Of a DNA stretch of 36,146 bases, positions 24,347-32,389 are shown one piece after another. The notes beneath the pieces are model-generated. The model saw only the letters and a program-made list of their open reading frames with translations. It ran no database searches and had not been told where the DNA came from. The position numbers and the translations under genes are program-made. How positions within the stretch are numbered: position 1 is the first letter of the stretch; the number at the start of each line of letters is the position of its first letter. Source of the stretch: Gammaproteobacteria bacterium (lineage in GTDB: Bacteria; Pseudomonadota; Gammaproteobacteria; Methylococcales; UBA2780); the NCBI GenBank assembly GCA_003646305.1, contig QNFJ01000003.1, forward strand, positions 1 through 36,146, given 5' to 3'.

Positions 24347-25010
24347 ATAGAAGGTCGCGTATTGAGTGGCCGAGACGAATTCCTCGGCGTTCAAACTTTG
24401 TTTCTGGGCGGCTTTCTGGCCGCTTAATAAATGTGCCGTTACCCGCACAGTTTTCAACGCGCTCATCAGCCGTTAGGACTTCCATCATCTGCTCTGCGTA
24501 ATCTTCCCAGTCCGTCGCCGCATGGAATTTCCCATCTTCTTTGAGTTTTTTTACGATGAGATCGATAAATGAATTGCGGACGATTCTACGCTTATGATGT
24601 CTCTTTTTAGGCCAGGGATCAGCAAAGAAAAGATTGATTGTATCGATGGATTGATCTGGGATAACTGCCTCAATAATTTCGATGGCATCACCGCAATAAA
24701 TCCGAACATTGCGAATATTATGCTCTTTTAACTTAAGCATAAGGTGGCCAACGCCCGGTTTGTGAACCTCAATGCCGATAAAGTTTCTATCTGGGCTTGC
24801 TTGAGCCATTTGCGCCAGGCTTTCGCCATCCCCAAAACCTATTTCGACCGTTAAAGGCGCATCCTGTTCAAAAACAGTTTCTGTCGAGAGTGACTTGTTG
24901 GGATCAAGGACATATTGATCCCAGAGCGTTTTTAGTGCAGCTTGCTGGCCGGGGGTAACCCGTCCTGCACGGCGCGCAAAACTTTTAATATGCGGGTGTT
25001 CTACAGCCAT
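24333..25010 (-). CDS. trmB: tRNA (guanine-N7-)-methyltransferase
   Basis: SAM-dependent enzyme making m7G46 in tRNA variable loops. The 225-residue protein has a VEIGFGDGESLAQMA SAM-binding motif (about 52-66), NLFFADPWPKKRHHKRR (about 126-142) and the C-terminal ETKFERRGIRLGHSIRDL typical of TrmB. It is the last gene of the minus-strand group and starts 6 nt after the thiG stop. Its 3' end overlaps the dynamin-like gene tail to tail by 14 nt, with no visible terminator between. Confidence 0.97.
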   Translation of the reverse strand: MAVEHPHIKSFARRAGRVTPGQQAALKTLWDQYVLDPNKSLSTETVFEQDAPLTVEIGFGDGESLAQMAQASPDRNFIGIEVHKPGVGHLMLKLKEHNIRNVRIYCGDAIEIIEAVIPDQSIDTINLFFADPWPKKRHHKRRIVRNSFIDLIVKKLKEDGKFHAATDWEDYAEQMMEVLTADERVENCAGNGTFIKRPESRPETKFERRGIRLGHSIRDLLFRRV

Positions 25011-25016
25011 CGGTTG

Positions 25017-25811
25017 TTAGAGGATTAGCCCTTCGATAGGAGATGAGGCTGAGGCAAAACGTTTGCGCGGCATACGGCCGGCCAGAAAGGCTTCTCTGCC
25101 CGCTTCGACACCTTTACGCATAGCCGAGGCCATTAAGACAGGGCTTTGAGCCTGAGCGATCGCTGTATTCATCAGAATGCCATCACAACCCAACTCCATC
25201 GCAATGGTTGCATCCGATGCGGTTCCCACGCCGGCGTCAACCAGAATAGGAACGTTGGCATTCTCAATAATGGTGAGAATGTTGTATGGATTGCGAATAC
25301 CGAGTCCAGAGCCGATTGGTGCGGCTAAAGGCATCACAGCAACACAGCCGATCTCTTCTAATCTCTTTGCGATCAAAGGGTCGTCGTTGGTATAGACCAT
25401 CACATCAAAATCATCTTTAACCAGTATTTCCGCCGCTTCGAGTGTTGCCGTAACATCAGGAAACAGTGTTTTCTGATCACCAAGCACCTCCAGCTTAACC
25501 AGTTTATGACCATCTAATAACTCCCTCGCCAGGCGACAGGTGCGAACGGCATCTTCGGTGTTAAAACAGCCGGCGGTATTAGGCAGGATGGTATAGCGAT
25601 CAGCGGGTAAAATATCGAGGAGGTTTTCCTCGTTCGGATTTTGGCCAATATTGGTGCGACGGATGGCAACGGTGACGATTTCTGCACCACTGGCCTCAAT
25701 CGCTTTGCCGGTCTCCTCTAGATCGCGGTATTTTCCCGTTCCAACGAGTAACCGAGATGAGTAACTTTTCCCTGCGATAATCAGGGAGTCATTGGGAGAA
25801 TCTGTATTCAT
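25017..25811 (-). CDS. thiG: Thiazole synthase
   Basis: TIM-barrel enzyme that forms the thiazole phosphate ring of thiamine using ThiS-thiocarboxylate, DXP and dehydroglycine. The 264-residue protein has RLLVGTGKYRD (20-30), NTAGCFNTEDAVR, the Schiff-base Lys region LVKLEVLGD (K106), and PIGSGLGI and VDAGVGTASDA phosphate-binding segments. Its ATG directly abuts the thiS stop. No TPP riboswitch is visible upstream, because the thi genes are inside a longer operon. Confidence 0.97.
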   Translation of the reverse strand: MNTDSPNDSLIIAGKSYSSRLLVGTGKYRDLEETGKAIEASGAEIVTVAIRRTNIGQNPNEENLLDILPADRYTILPNTAGCFNTEDAVRTCRLARELLDGHKLVKLEVLGDQKTLFPDVTATLEAAEILVKDDFDVMVYTNDDPLIAKRLEEIGCVAVMPLAAPIGSGLGIRNPYNILTIIENANVPILVDAGVGTASDATIAMELGCDGILMNTAIAQAQSPVLMASAMRKGVEAGREAFLAGRMPRKRFASASSPIEGLIL

Positions 25812-26012
25812 TTAGCCGCCTCCTATTGCGTGGACGATTTCAACGCGGTCTTCCGCCTTGATGTGACTGTTTTGGTATTGCCCGTGAGGGACAATTTCGC
25901 GATTAAGTTCAACCGCAACCCGTTTTTGAGAGATAGAGAGTGATACCAGAAGTTGCTCAAGTGTTAGAGGCTTTTCAAGCTCATGTGCTTCGCCATTGAT
26001 GAAAATTTTCAT
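25812..26012 (-). CDS. thiS: Sulfur carrier protein ThiS
   Basis: Ubiquitin-fold sulfur carrier of 66 residues whose C-terminal Gly-Gly is thiocarboxylated to supply sulfur to ThiG. The sequence starts MKIFINGEAHELEKPLTL and ends VHAIGGG, with VAVELNREIVP in the middle as in the family. The final residues are GGG, so the usual GG end is kept. It begins 13 nt after hemN and touches thiG without a gap. ThiF, ThiH/ThiO and ThiC are not in the window. Confidence 0.95.
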   Translation of the reverse strand: MKIFINGEAHELEKPLTLEQLLVSLSISQKRVAVELNREIVPHGQYQNSHIKAEDRVEIVHAIGGG

Positions 26013-26025
26013 GGAACGGGTCTGG

Positions 26026-27408
26026 TTAAATGACTTTCGAGAATCGCTGCTCTTTTTGCTGGCGTAGATAGAAGTCGAAGGTCATGCAGATATTGCGAAT
26101 CAGCAAGTGGCCAGCAGGTAAGACCTCAATACCCTGCGAGCTGATTTTAACCAGGACATCCTCTTCAAACTGTTTGAGCTCGGTCAGTTCTTGAGAAAAA
26201 TAGTCTTGAAAGTCGATGGCCCACTGTGTCTCTATAGCCGAAAAATCGAGCGTGAAGTTGCAGATAAGTTGTGTGATAACAGAGCGCCTGAGGAGATCAT
26301 CTTTGGATAGTTCAACACCTCTAAAGATGGGGATTTGTCCCTGCTTTATCTGCTGGTCGTATTCTTCGAGCGTTTTAACATTCTGGCTATAACTATTGCC
26401 AACCTGGCCAATAGAGGTGATTCCCATCGAGACCATATCGCAGTCAGCATGCGTACTATAACCTTGAAAATTACGGTACAACGTGCCATTTTTTTGAGCT
26501 AGCGCCAGTTCATCTTCCGGTTTGGCAAAGTGATCCATACCGATATAGACATAGCCCGCACCGGTTAGCTTTTCGATAACCATTTTGAGGATATCGAGTT
26601 TTTCTGCTGCAGAGGGCAGACGGCTTTCATCTATTTGTCGCTGAACTTTGAATAACTCGGGTAGGTGAGCGTAGTTAAAAACGGAGACACGGTCTGGATC
26701 GGCCTCGATGATTTCATCAACTGTCTTACCAAAGCTCTCTTGAGTCTGCTCGGGCAGGCCGTAGATTAAATCGACACTGATGGATTTAAAGTGGTTATCT
26801 CTAGCTGCCTGTAGCGCAGAAAGTGTCACTTCACGAGGTTGAATTCGGTTGACCGCTTTTTGAACGATGGGGTTGAAGTCCTGAACCCCCATACTTAAGC
26901 GGTTAAAGCCAATCTCGCGTAATGTTTGAATGATTTCTGGATTGGCCTCGCGGGGGTCAATTTCAATAGAGTATTCACCCTGGTCATCATCAAGCAGCTT
27001 GAAGTGCTTGCCCGTCTTAATCATCAGTTCCCGCATTTGCTCAGGGCTGATAAAGGTAGGTGTGCCGCCACCCCAGTGGAGTTGGCGCACTTCTCTTTCT
27101 GCGGAAAAAAGCCGCGACTGCAGCTCTATTTCACGATGTAAGTTATCCAGATAAGGGGCAGAGTGGCGACGGTTTTTGGTGATGATTTTGTTACAGCCAC
27201 AAAAGAAACAGACGGTATCGCAAAAAGGAAGATGAAAGTAGAGAGACAGAGGTCGTCCGCTTTCGTTGCTCGCTAATGCTTTTTGTCGATACTGCTCAGG
27301 ACCAAATTCATTGTGGAACTGGACGGCTGTAGGATATGAAGTGTAACGAGGCCCTGCCTTGTCATACTTGCGAATCAGCTGTTCATCAAACTGAATATGG
27401 CTGTTCAT
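26026..27408 (-). CDS. hemN: Oxygen-independent coproporphyrinogen III oxidase
   Basis: Radical SAM enzyme converting coproporphyrinogen III to protoporphyrinogen IX without oxygen. The 460-residue protein has the cluster motif C-x3-C-x2-C plus an extra Cys (C63, C67, C70, C72 in FCDTVCFFCGC), preceded by RYTSYPTAVQFH, and WGGGTPTFISPEQM. These features and the full length favour true HemN over the shorter HemW. It begins 11 nt after aroG. An anaerobic haem route suits an organism invested in c-type cytochromes. Confidence 0.96.
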   Translation of the reverse strand: MNSHIQFDEQLIRKYDKAGPRYTSYPTAVQFHNEFGPEQYRQKALASNESGRPLSLYFHLPFCDTVCFFCGCNKIITKNRRHSAPYLDNLHREIELQSRLFSAEREVRQLHWGGGTPTFISPEQMRELMIKTGKHFKLLDDDQGEYSIEIDPREANPEIIQTLREIGFNRLSMGVQDFNPIVQKAVNRIQPREVTLSALQAARDNHFKSISVDLIYGLPEQTQESFGKTVDEIIEADPDRVSVFNYAHLPELFKVQRQIDESRLPSAAEKLDILKMVIEKLTGAGYVYIGMDHFAKPEDELALAQKNGTLYRNFQGYSTHADCDMVSMGITSIGQVGNSYSQNVKTLEEYDQQIKQGQIPIFRGVELSKDDLLRRSVITQLICNFTLDFSAIETQWAIDFQDYFSQELTELKQFEEDVLVKISSQGIEVLPAGHLLIRNICMTFDFYLRQQKEQRFSKVI

Positions 27409-27419
27409 TGGCGCCCTGT

Positions 27420-28487
27420 TTAGCCGTTAACTGTGCGGCGTGCTTTGACTGCTTGAGCAAGCTGATTGAGCAGTATTTCACTATCTTCCCAGTCAATGCA
27501 GGCATCGGTAATGCTTTGGCCGTAAGTGAGCGGTTCTCCAGGAATCACTTTCTGATTGCCGGCAACAAGGTTGCTTTCAATCATGACACCTGTGATTCGG
27601 TCATCACCATTTGAGATCTGTTCTGCTACATCGGTGCCAACGAGTAATTGCCTTTTATGTTGTTTAAGGCTGTTGGCATGACTGAAATCGATCATAAGAC
27701 CATCATTGAGCCCCGCTTTTTTAAGTGCAGTTGCCGCTTCATTGACGCTAACTGCGTCAAAGTTAGGCTGTTTGCCGCCACGAAGGATGATATGGCAATC
27801 TTCATTTCCGGCAGTGGTGAAGATGGCCGATTTGCCACCTTTGGTGAGTGAAAGGAAGTGGTGTGGGCGTGTGGCAGAGCCAATTGCATCAATGGCGATG
27901 GTTATGGTTCCGTCGGTGCCGTTTTTAAAGCCGACAGGGCAAGAGAGGCCGGAAGCGAGTTCCCTATGTCCCTGACTTTCGGTTGTGCGTGCACCGATCG
28001 CACCCCACGCGATGAGGTCAGAAACATATTGCGGGCTGATCAAGTCTAGGTACTCGGTTGCGGTGGAAAGGCCTACTTCATTTAAATCGAGCAAAAGCTT
28101 GCGGGCGAGCCGTAACCCTTTGTCGATGTTATAGCTTTCATCCAGATCAGGGTCATTGATGAGTCCTTTCCAGCCAACAGTTGTTCTGGGCTTTTCGAAA
28201 TAGACGCGCATGACAATGTGCAAATCGTTTTTTAATTGCTCTGCGATGGGTTTTAGTCGCTTCGCGTATTCTATGGCCGCTTCGGGGTCATGAACTGAGC
28301 AGGGGCCAATCACAACCAGCAGGCGGTCATCGGTTTTTAGCAGAATATTATGGATGGCTCGGCGAGAATTGAGTGTTGTTTTTGCAGCGCGATCAGTTAT
28401 CGGGAATTCATTGTGGATTTGATCAGGTGTGGCAACTTCGTGCTGGGCGACGATCCGAAGGTCATCAGTATTGAGTTTGTTATCCAT
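27420..28487 (-). CDS. aroG: 3-deoxy-7-phosphoheptulonate synthase, class I
   Basis: First enzyme of the shikimate pathway, joining PEP and erythrose 4-phosphate. The 355-residue protein has LVVIGPCSVHDPEAA (active-site Cys), VYFEKPRTTVGWKGLINDP, GARTTESQ, HIILRGGKQPN and MIDFSHANS. It resembles E. coli AroG more than AroF in the N-terminus and in ASGLSCPVGFKNGTDGTI, but the effector (Phe, Tyr or Trp) cannot be proven by eye. It is the first gene of a tight minus-strand group aroG-hemN-thiS-thiG-trmB. Confidence 0.94.
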   Translation of the reverse strand: MDNKLNTDDLRIVAQHEVATPDQIHNEFPITDRAAKTTLNSRRAIHNILLKTDDRLLVVIGPCSVHDPEAAIEYAKRLKPIAEQLKNDLHIVMRVYFEKPRTTVGWKGLINDPDLDESYNIDKGLRLARKLLLDLNEVGLSTATEYLDLISPQYVSDLIAWGAIGARTTESQGHRELASGLSCPVGFKNGTDGTITIAIDAIGSATRPHHFLSLTKGGKSAIFTTAGNEDCHIILRGGKQPNFDAVSVNEAATALKKAGLNDGLMIDFSHANSLKQHKRQLLVGTDVAEQISNGDDRITGVMIESNLVAGNQKVIPGEPLTYGQSITDACIDWEDSEILLNQLAQAVKARRTVNG

Positions 28488-28549
28488 AATATTGGCTGTT
28501 GTGAGGATGAAAATAGGTCATATAACGCACTTATTGTTTGATTTCCTTC

Positions 28550-28634
28550 AAACTTTGCAATGCATCTAGTTTAATCGCACCATTTTACCCTCAATTCTGG
28601 TTTTATGCTTGCCTATCATTTTTTTGGGTGATAG
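28550..28634. promoter_or_regulatory. Divergent aroG / TonB-cluster control region with two dyads
   Basis: The 191-bp gap between divergent aroG and the DUF3450 gene holds two inverted repeats. AAACT (28550-28554) and AGTTT (28568-28572) flank an inner TGCA-A-TGCA palindrome. CTATCA (28613-28618) and TGATAG (28629-28634) flank a T-rich spacer. They could be operators or RNA structures. Neither matches a Fur or TyrR box well enough to name. No promoter pair is convincing by eye. Confidence 0.3.
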
Positions 28635-28678
28635 CTTGCTAGTTCTTCGCCAATTTAAAGAATATTTAGCAGGTACAC

Positions 28679-29455
28679 ATGATTAATAACTCATGGCTGA
28701 GTTTGCGGCCACTGATTCTTCTTCTCTCCGTTTTCGTGATATCACCTGCATGGTCTGATCATTTGGGTGATGCGGTTAAAGAGACGATTAAAAGCAATAA
28801 GTTGGCCGCAAAATCGCAGACAAAGGTAGATGGATTAAGCGATGAGACAAGACAGATGCTTGAGGAATACAGGCTGCTGTTGAAGGAAACGGAAACGCTG
28901 CATATTTATAATCAGCAGCTCAAGAACCTTCTGGTATCTCAGCATCGTGAAGAAGAATCTTTGCGGAGACAATTGCAGGAAATCGAGGTGACACGGCGTG
29001 AAATTGTTCCACTTATGCTGAACATGCTCGATAGCCTTAAAGTATTCATCTCCCTGGATGTTCCTTTCCTGACGAAAGAGCGTCATCAGCGGCTTGCACG
29101 ATTGCAGGAGATGATGGGGCGAGCTGACGTTACGCAGTCCGAAAAGTTTCGAAGGATACTCGAGGCCTACCAGATTGAAAATGAATATGGCCGAACCATT
29201 GAGGCCTATCGTGCGGACCTTGATTTGAATGGAATGCGTTATACGGTTGATTTTTTAAGACTGGGACGATTAAGCCTTTACTACCAGACACTCGATGGCA
29301 AGAAGACAGGCGTTTGGAGCCAGAAAGAAAAGTCATGGCAATCCCTTTCCGATAGCTATAAGCGAACGGTTTCAAATGGCTTGCAGATTGCGCGCAAACA
29401 GGTTGCGCCTGATTTACTGAAATTACCCATTCCAGTGCCGGAGGCAAAACAATGA
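28679..29455 (+). CDS. DUF3450 family periplasmic protein of a TonB cluster
   Basis: Secreted protein of 258 residues with an N-terminal signal peptide (LRPLILLLSVFVISPAWS) and a long helical, probably coiled-coil region at about 45-110 (EEYRLLLKETETLHIYNQQL...). DUF3450 proteins are found almost only as the first gene of TonB/ExbB/ExbD clusters in marine gammaproteobacteria such as Vibrio and Shewanella. The biochemical role is unknown; a periplasmic scaffold for the TtpC-type protein is a reasonable guess. Its last four bases overlap the next start (ATGA). Confidence 0.88.
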   Translation: MINNSWLSLRPLILLLSVFVISPAWSDHLGDAVKETIKSNKLAAKSQTKVDGLSDETRQMLEEYRLLLKETETLHIYNQQLKNLLVSQHREEESLRRQLQEIEVTRREIVPLMLNMLDSLKVFISLDVPFLTKERHQRLARLQEMMGRADVTQSEKFRRILEAYQIENEYGRTIEAYRADLDLNGMRYTVDFLRLGRLSLYYQTLDGKKTGVWSQKEKSWQSLSDSYKRTVSNGLQIARKQVAPDLLKLPIPVPEAKQ

Positions 29456-30798
29456 AAATAGTGATGCGCTCAGCACTTTTATTGCTTTTGAGTTGGGTGA
29501 CAGTGAGCCTCGCTGAGGCTCCCACCAGTTTGGATCAGTTGCTGCAACAGGTTCGAAAAATGCACAGCCGAGAAGCCACAGCAAACAGAGTGCGGGAGCG
29601 CCAGTTTTTGCAGGAAAGGAATGCGCAAAAGAAGCTTTTAGCTAAAGCACGAAAGGAAAAAAATGCTGCAGAGACGTTGAGTATTGACCTTAAACGCCGT
29701 TTTGATGGAAAAGAAAAAGCACTGCTTGAACTGGAGGACGAGTTACGGGAAAAGACAGGTGTGCATGGAGAGCTGTTTGGTGTTGCGCGACAGGTTGCGG
29801 GTGACTTAAGTGCAAATCTGCAAACCTCTTTGATTTCGTCGGAGTACCCGGGGCGTCTGGAGGCATTGGATCAGATAGCTAACAGGAAAGATTTGCCAAC
29901 TATCGAACAGCTCGAATCTCTCTGGTTTACGCTTCAACAGGAGATGACGGAATCAGGAAAATCGGTGAAGTTTCAGGCGGAGGTGATGTCGCCAAGCGGT
30001 GAACCTGAAATGAAGCAGGTTGAGAGATTGGGGTTGTTTAATATTTTGGCAGATGGCCGTTATCTTAAATATCTTCCCGAGACAGGGCGTTTGGTCGAGC
30101 TGGAAAGACAGCCCCCTCCTCACTATTTACGCTTGACAAAAAACCTTCAAAATCCAGAAGGGGAGCGAGTTGAAATCGCTATTGATCCAACAAGAGGTGC
30201 TTTGCTCGGTATGTTGGTTCTGGCACCGGATGTGAGTGAGCGAGTTCGACAGGGTGGAATTATTGGTTATGTCATTATTGCGCTAGGTATCATCGGCTTG
30301 ATCCTGGCGATTGTTCGCCTTGTTTACCTCTATCGAGTTAACAGGAAAGTTAACGCTCAACTGGCGGATCTTTCAAATCCACGAGATGACAACCCGTTGG
30401 GGCGAGTTTTGGAGGTTCCGCAGCAGCTAAAGACCTATGATATGGAAACACTTGAGTCGTTGCTTGATGAGGCAATTCTGCGCGAGACTCCTAAGCTGGA
30501 AAGTGGCCAGTCACTCCTCAAGCTATTTGCCGCTGTTGCGCCATTATTAGGTTTATTGGGGACGGTTACCGGCATGATAGCGACATTTCAATCAATTAGT
30601 CTGTTTGGGACGGGTGACCCAAAGCTGATGGCGAGTGGGATTTCTCAAGCACTTGTGACGACCATGCTCGGCTTGATTGCAGCAATTCCGCTGCTCTTTA
30701 TGCATGCGCTGGTTGCGAACCGAAGTAAAACACTGGTGCAAATTCTCGATGAGCAGAGTGCTGGACTGGTTAGCCGAATTATTGAAACCAGGAAATAG
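29452..30798 (+). CDS. TtpC-like large MotA/TolQ/ExbB proton-channel protein
   Basis: ExbB-superfamily protein of 448 residues with an extra periplasmic N-terminal domain: signal peptide 1-22, a coiled coil about 45-105, a globular part to about 260, then a membrane segment 270-297 and the ExbB core (APLLGLLGTVTGMIATF and ASGISQALVTTMLGLIAAIPLLF). This layout matches TtpC of Vibrio, which is needed for TonB2-dependent transport. The gene is coupled to the DUF3450 gene upstream and followed by exbB, exbD and tonB. Its own channel helices are kept, so it may conduct protons itself or add to the ExbB ring. Confidence 0.9.
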   Translation: MKIVMRSALLLLLSWVTVSLAEAPTSLDQLLQQVRKMHSREATANRVRERQFLQERNAQKKLLAKARKEKNAAETLSIDLKRRFDGKEKALLELEDELREKTGVHGELFGVARQVAGDLSANLQTSLISSEYPGRLEALDQIANRKDLPTIEQLESLWFTLQQEMTESGKSVKFQAEVMSPSGEPEMKQVERLGLFNILADGRYLKYLPETGRLVELERQPPPHYLRLTKNLQNPEGERVEIAIDPTRGALLGMLVLAPDVSERVRQGGIIGYVIIALGIIGLILAIVRLVYLYRVNRKVNAQLADLSNPRDDNPLGRVLEVPQQLKTYDMETLESLLDEAILRETPKLESGQSLLKLFAAVAPLLGLLGTVTGMIATFQSISLFGTGDPKLMASGISQALVTTMLGLIAAIPLLFMHALVANRSKTLVQILDEQSAGLVSRIIETRK

Positions 30799-30806
30799 AT
30801 AGAAAC

Positions 30807-31331
30807 ATGATCGCTCTTCTTGATTTGATTGATTCAATGCGCGCCTTTATGGAGACAGGTGGAGATGTGCTATGGGTTATTTTGCTACTGGCAATTGTAC
30901 TGTGGAGCCTGGTTGTTGAGCGTTTTATCTATCTAAGAAAGGTCTGGCCGGTTCAGAAGGCGGAATGGGTCAGTAGTTGGGCAAACAGACAAGATAAGCA
31001 TTCATGGAAGGCGCGTTGTATTCGTGAGCAGCTGATTTCAGAAGCGAAACAACAGCTGGAAAAAACGGTCCCGATTATCAAAATGCTCATTGGTCTCTGT
31101 CCGCTGCTAGGCCTTTTAGGCACAGTGACGGGGATGATTCACCTGTTTGATGTGATGGCGGTGACAGGGACAGGCAATGCGCGTGCGATGGCTTCGGGCG
31201 TCTCGCAGGCAACCATCCCAACAATGGCCGGAATGGTCATCGCGATTGCAGGGCTTTACTTTAGCAACCGCATAGAGGGACGGACAAAGGATGCAGCTCG
31301 CCACCTTAGTGATTTACTTAAACACGACTGA
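30807..31331 (+). CDS. exbB: ExbB/TolQ-type biopolymer transporter
   Basis: Short proton-channel protein of 174 residues with one N-terminal membrane helix (about 18-37) and the conserved two-helix core LLGLLGTVTGMIHLFDVM and SGVSQATIPTMAGMVIAIAGLYF. It pairs with ExbD to energise TonB. It lies 8 nt after the TtpC-like gene and 15 nt before exbD. The short length fits ExbB2 of the TonB2 systems, not E. coli ExbB. Confidence 0.93.
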   Translation: MIALLDLIDSMRAFMETGGDVLWVILLLAIVLWSLVVERFIYLRKVWPVQKAEWVSSWANRQDKHSWKARCIREQLISEAKQQLEKTVPIIKMLIGLCPLLGLLGTVTGMIHLFDVMAVTGTGNARAMASGVSQATIPTMAGMVIAIAGLYFSNRIEGRTKDAARHLSDLLKHD

Positions 31332-31346
31332 CATTAGAGGTTAATT

Positions 31347-31760
31347 ATGCGTCGTCGAATAAACCGAAAACAGGGTGCCGAGGAGTCAGAGATTAACCTG
31401 ACTCCCATGCTCGATATTGTTTTTATCATGCTGATTTTTTTCATTGTCACAACCTCTTTTGTAAAGGAATCGGGCATTGATGTTAATCGCCCATCTGCGC
31501 AAACAGCGGAAAGGAAAGAGCGGGCAAACATCATTGTTGCGATTAAAGCGGATGGTGAGGTGTGGATCGATAAACGTGTCGTGGACAGACGTGCCATACG
31601 GGCTAATGTGGCGAGGCTTCATGCTGAAAACCCGCAAGGGTCTGTTGTTATTGCAGCAGACCGAGAAACCAAAACACATGTGCTGGTAGAGGTTATGGAT
31701 CAGATTCGTCTTGCCGGTATTTATAACGCCTCGATTGCGACGGAGACGGCCACTCAATGA
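31347..31760 (+). CDS. exbD: ExbD/TolR-type biopolymer transporter
   Basis: Single-span partner of ExbB, 137 residues. The N-terminal INLTPMLDIVFIMLIFFIVTTSF holds the membrane helix with the essential aspartate (D in MLDIVF, residue 23) and is followed by a periplasmic domain with VVIAADRETKTHVLVEVMDQIR. A GAGG site precedes the ATG. Its stop overlaps the tonB start by four bases. Confidence 0.95.
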   Translation: MRRRINRKQGAEESEINLTPMLDIVFIMLIFFIVTTSFVKESGIDVNRPSAQTAERKERANIIVAIKADGEVWIDKRVVDRRAIRANVARLHAENPQGSVVIAADRETKTHVLVEVMDQIRLAGIYNASIATETATQ

Positions 31761-32389
31761 TTCAAAGGCTGTTTCCTGCTATTACAGCGGGTGTTGCCAT
31801 TTCATTGGCACTTTTCTGGTTGATGAATTTTATGATCTCAAATGATCAGGCGGTGCTGAAGAAAAGTGAAACACTGCATATGGTCGATTTTATTCGCCTA
31901 AAGCATGAATCCTTGTTTGAGACAAAAGAACGCCACAAACCTAAAAAAAGGGAGCCAGATCAAAAGCCGGCAACCCCGAAAATGTCGGTTGCAAAGAATA
32001 TTGTTCAGGCGGATAGCCCTGATATCGATATGCCGAATCTGGATATACCATTACAGCCGAGCAATTTCTCAGGCTCGTTGGTTGGTGGATTGAAGATGGG
32101 CTCGGGAATTGCCATGGGTGCAGAGCTGATGCCATTGGTCAGGATTCCGCCAAAATACCCAATGAGGGCAGCTATGGATCGGATTGAAGGCTGGGTGAAA
32201 GTTGAATTTACGATTACAGAAACCGGCATGGTTAAGGATGCAATTGTGGCGGAATCAAAACCATCAAGGGTTTTTGATAGGGCGGCACTTCGAGCAATCG
32301 TCAAGTGGAAATTTAGGCCCAAGCTGGTTGATGGCCGCCCAGTTTCTCAGCGGGCCCTGCAGCTACTCGAATTCAAGCTGGTCAAATGA
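31757..32389 (+). CDS. tonB: TonB2-type energy transducer
   Basis: Short TonB of 210 residues with an N-terminal membrane anchor (about 10-30), a basic/proline linker (ERHKPKKREPDQKPATP, 54-70), and a C-terminal TonB domain (PPKYPMRAAMDRIEGWVKVEFTI...KPSRVFDRAALRAIVKWKFRP). It carries the YP and the WKF(R)P motifs of the family. It differs from the tonB at 11865 and belongs to the DUF3450-TtpC-ExbB-ExbD operon, which suggests dedicated substrates. ATGA overlaps link it to exbD and to the TPR gene. Confidence 0.93.
   Translation: MIQRLFPAITAGVAISLALFWLMNFMISNDQAVLKKSETLHMVDFIRLKHESLFETKERHKPKKREPDQKPATPKMSVAKNIVQADSPDIDMPNLDIPLQPSNFSGSLVGGLKMGSGIAMGAELMPLVRIPPKYPMRAAMDRIEGWVKVEFTITETGMVKDAIVAESKPSRVFDRAALRAIVKWKFRPKLVDGRPVSQRALQLLEFKLVK

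Noticed and set aside
25812..28487. A TPP riboswitch controlling thiS-thiG
   Set aside because: thiS starts 13 nt after hemN and no conserved THI-element sequence is seen in that gap or before aroG.
28611..28636. A Fur box before the TonB operon
   Set aside because: The CTATCA/TGATAG dyad has a T-rich centre and does not resemble the GATAATGATAATCATTATC core.
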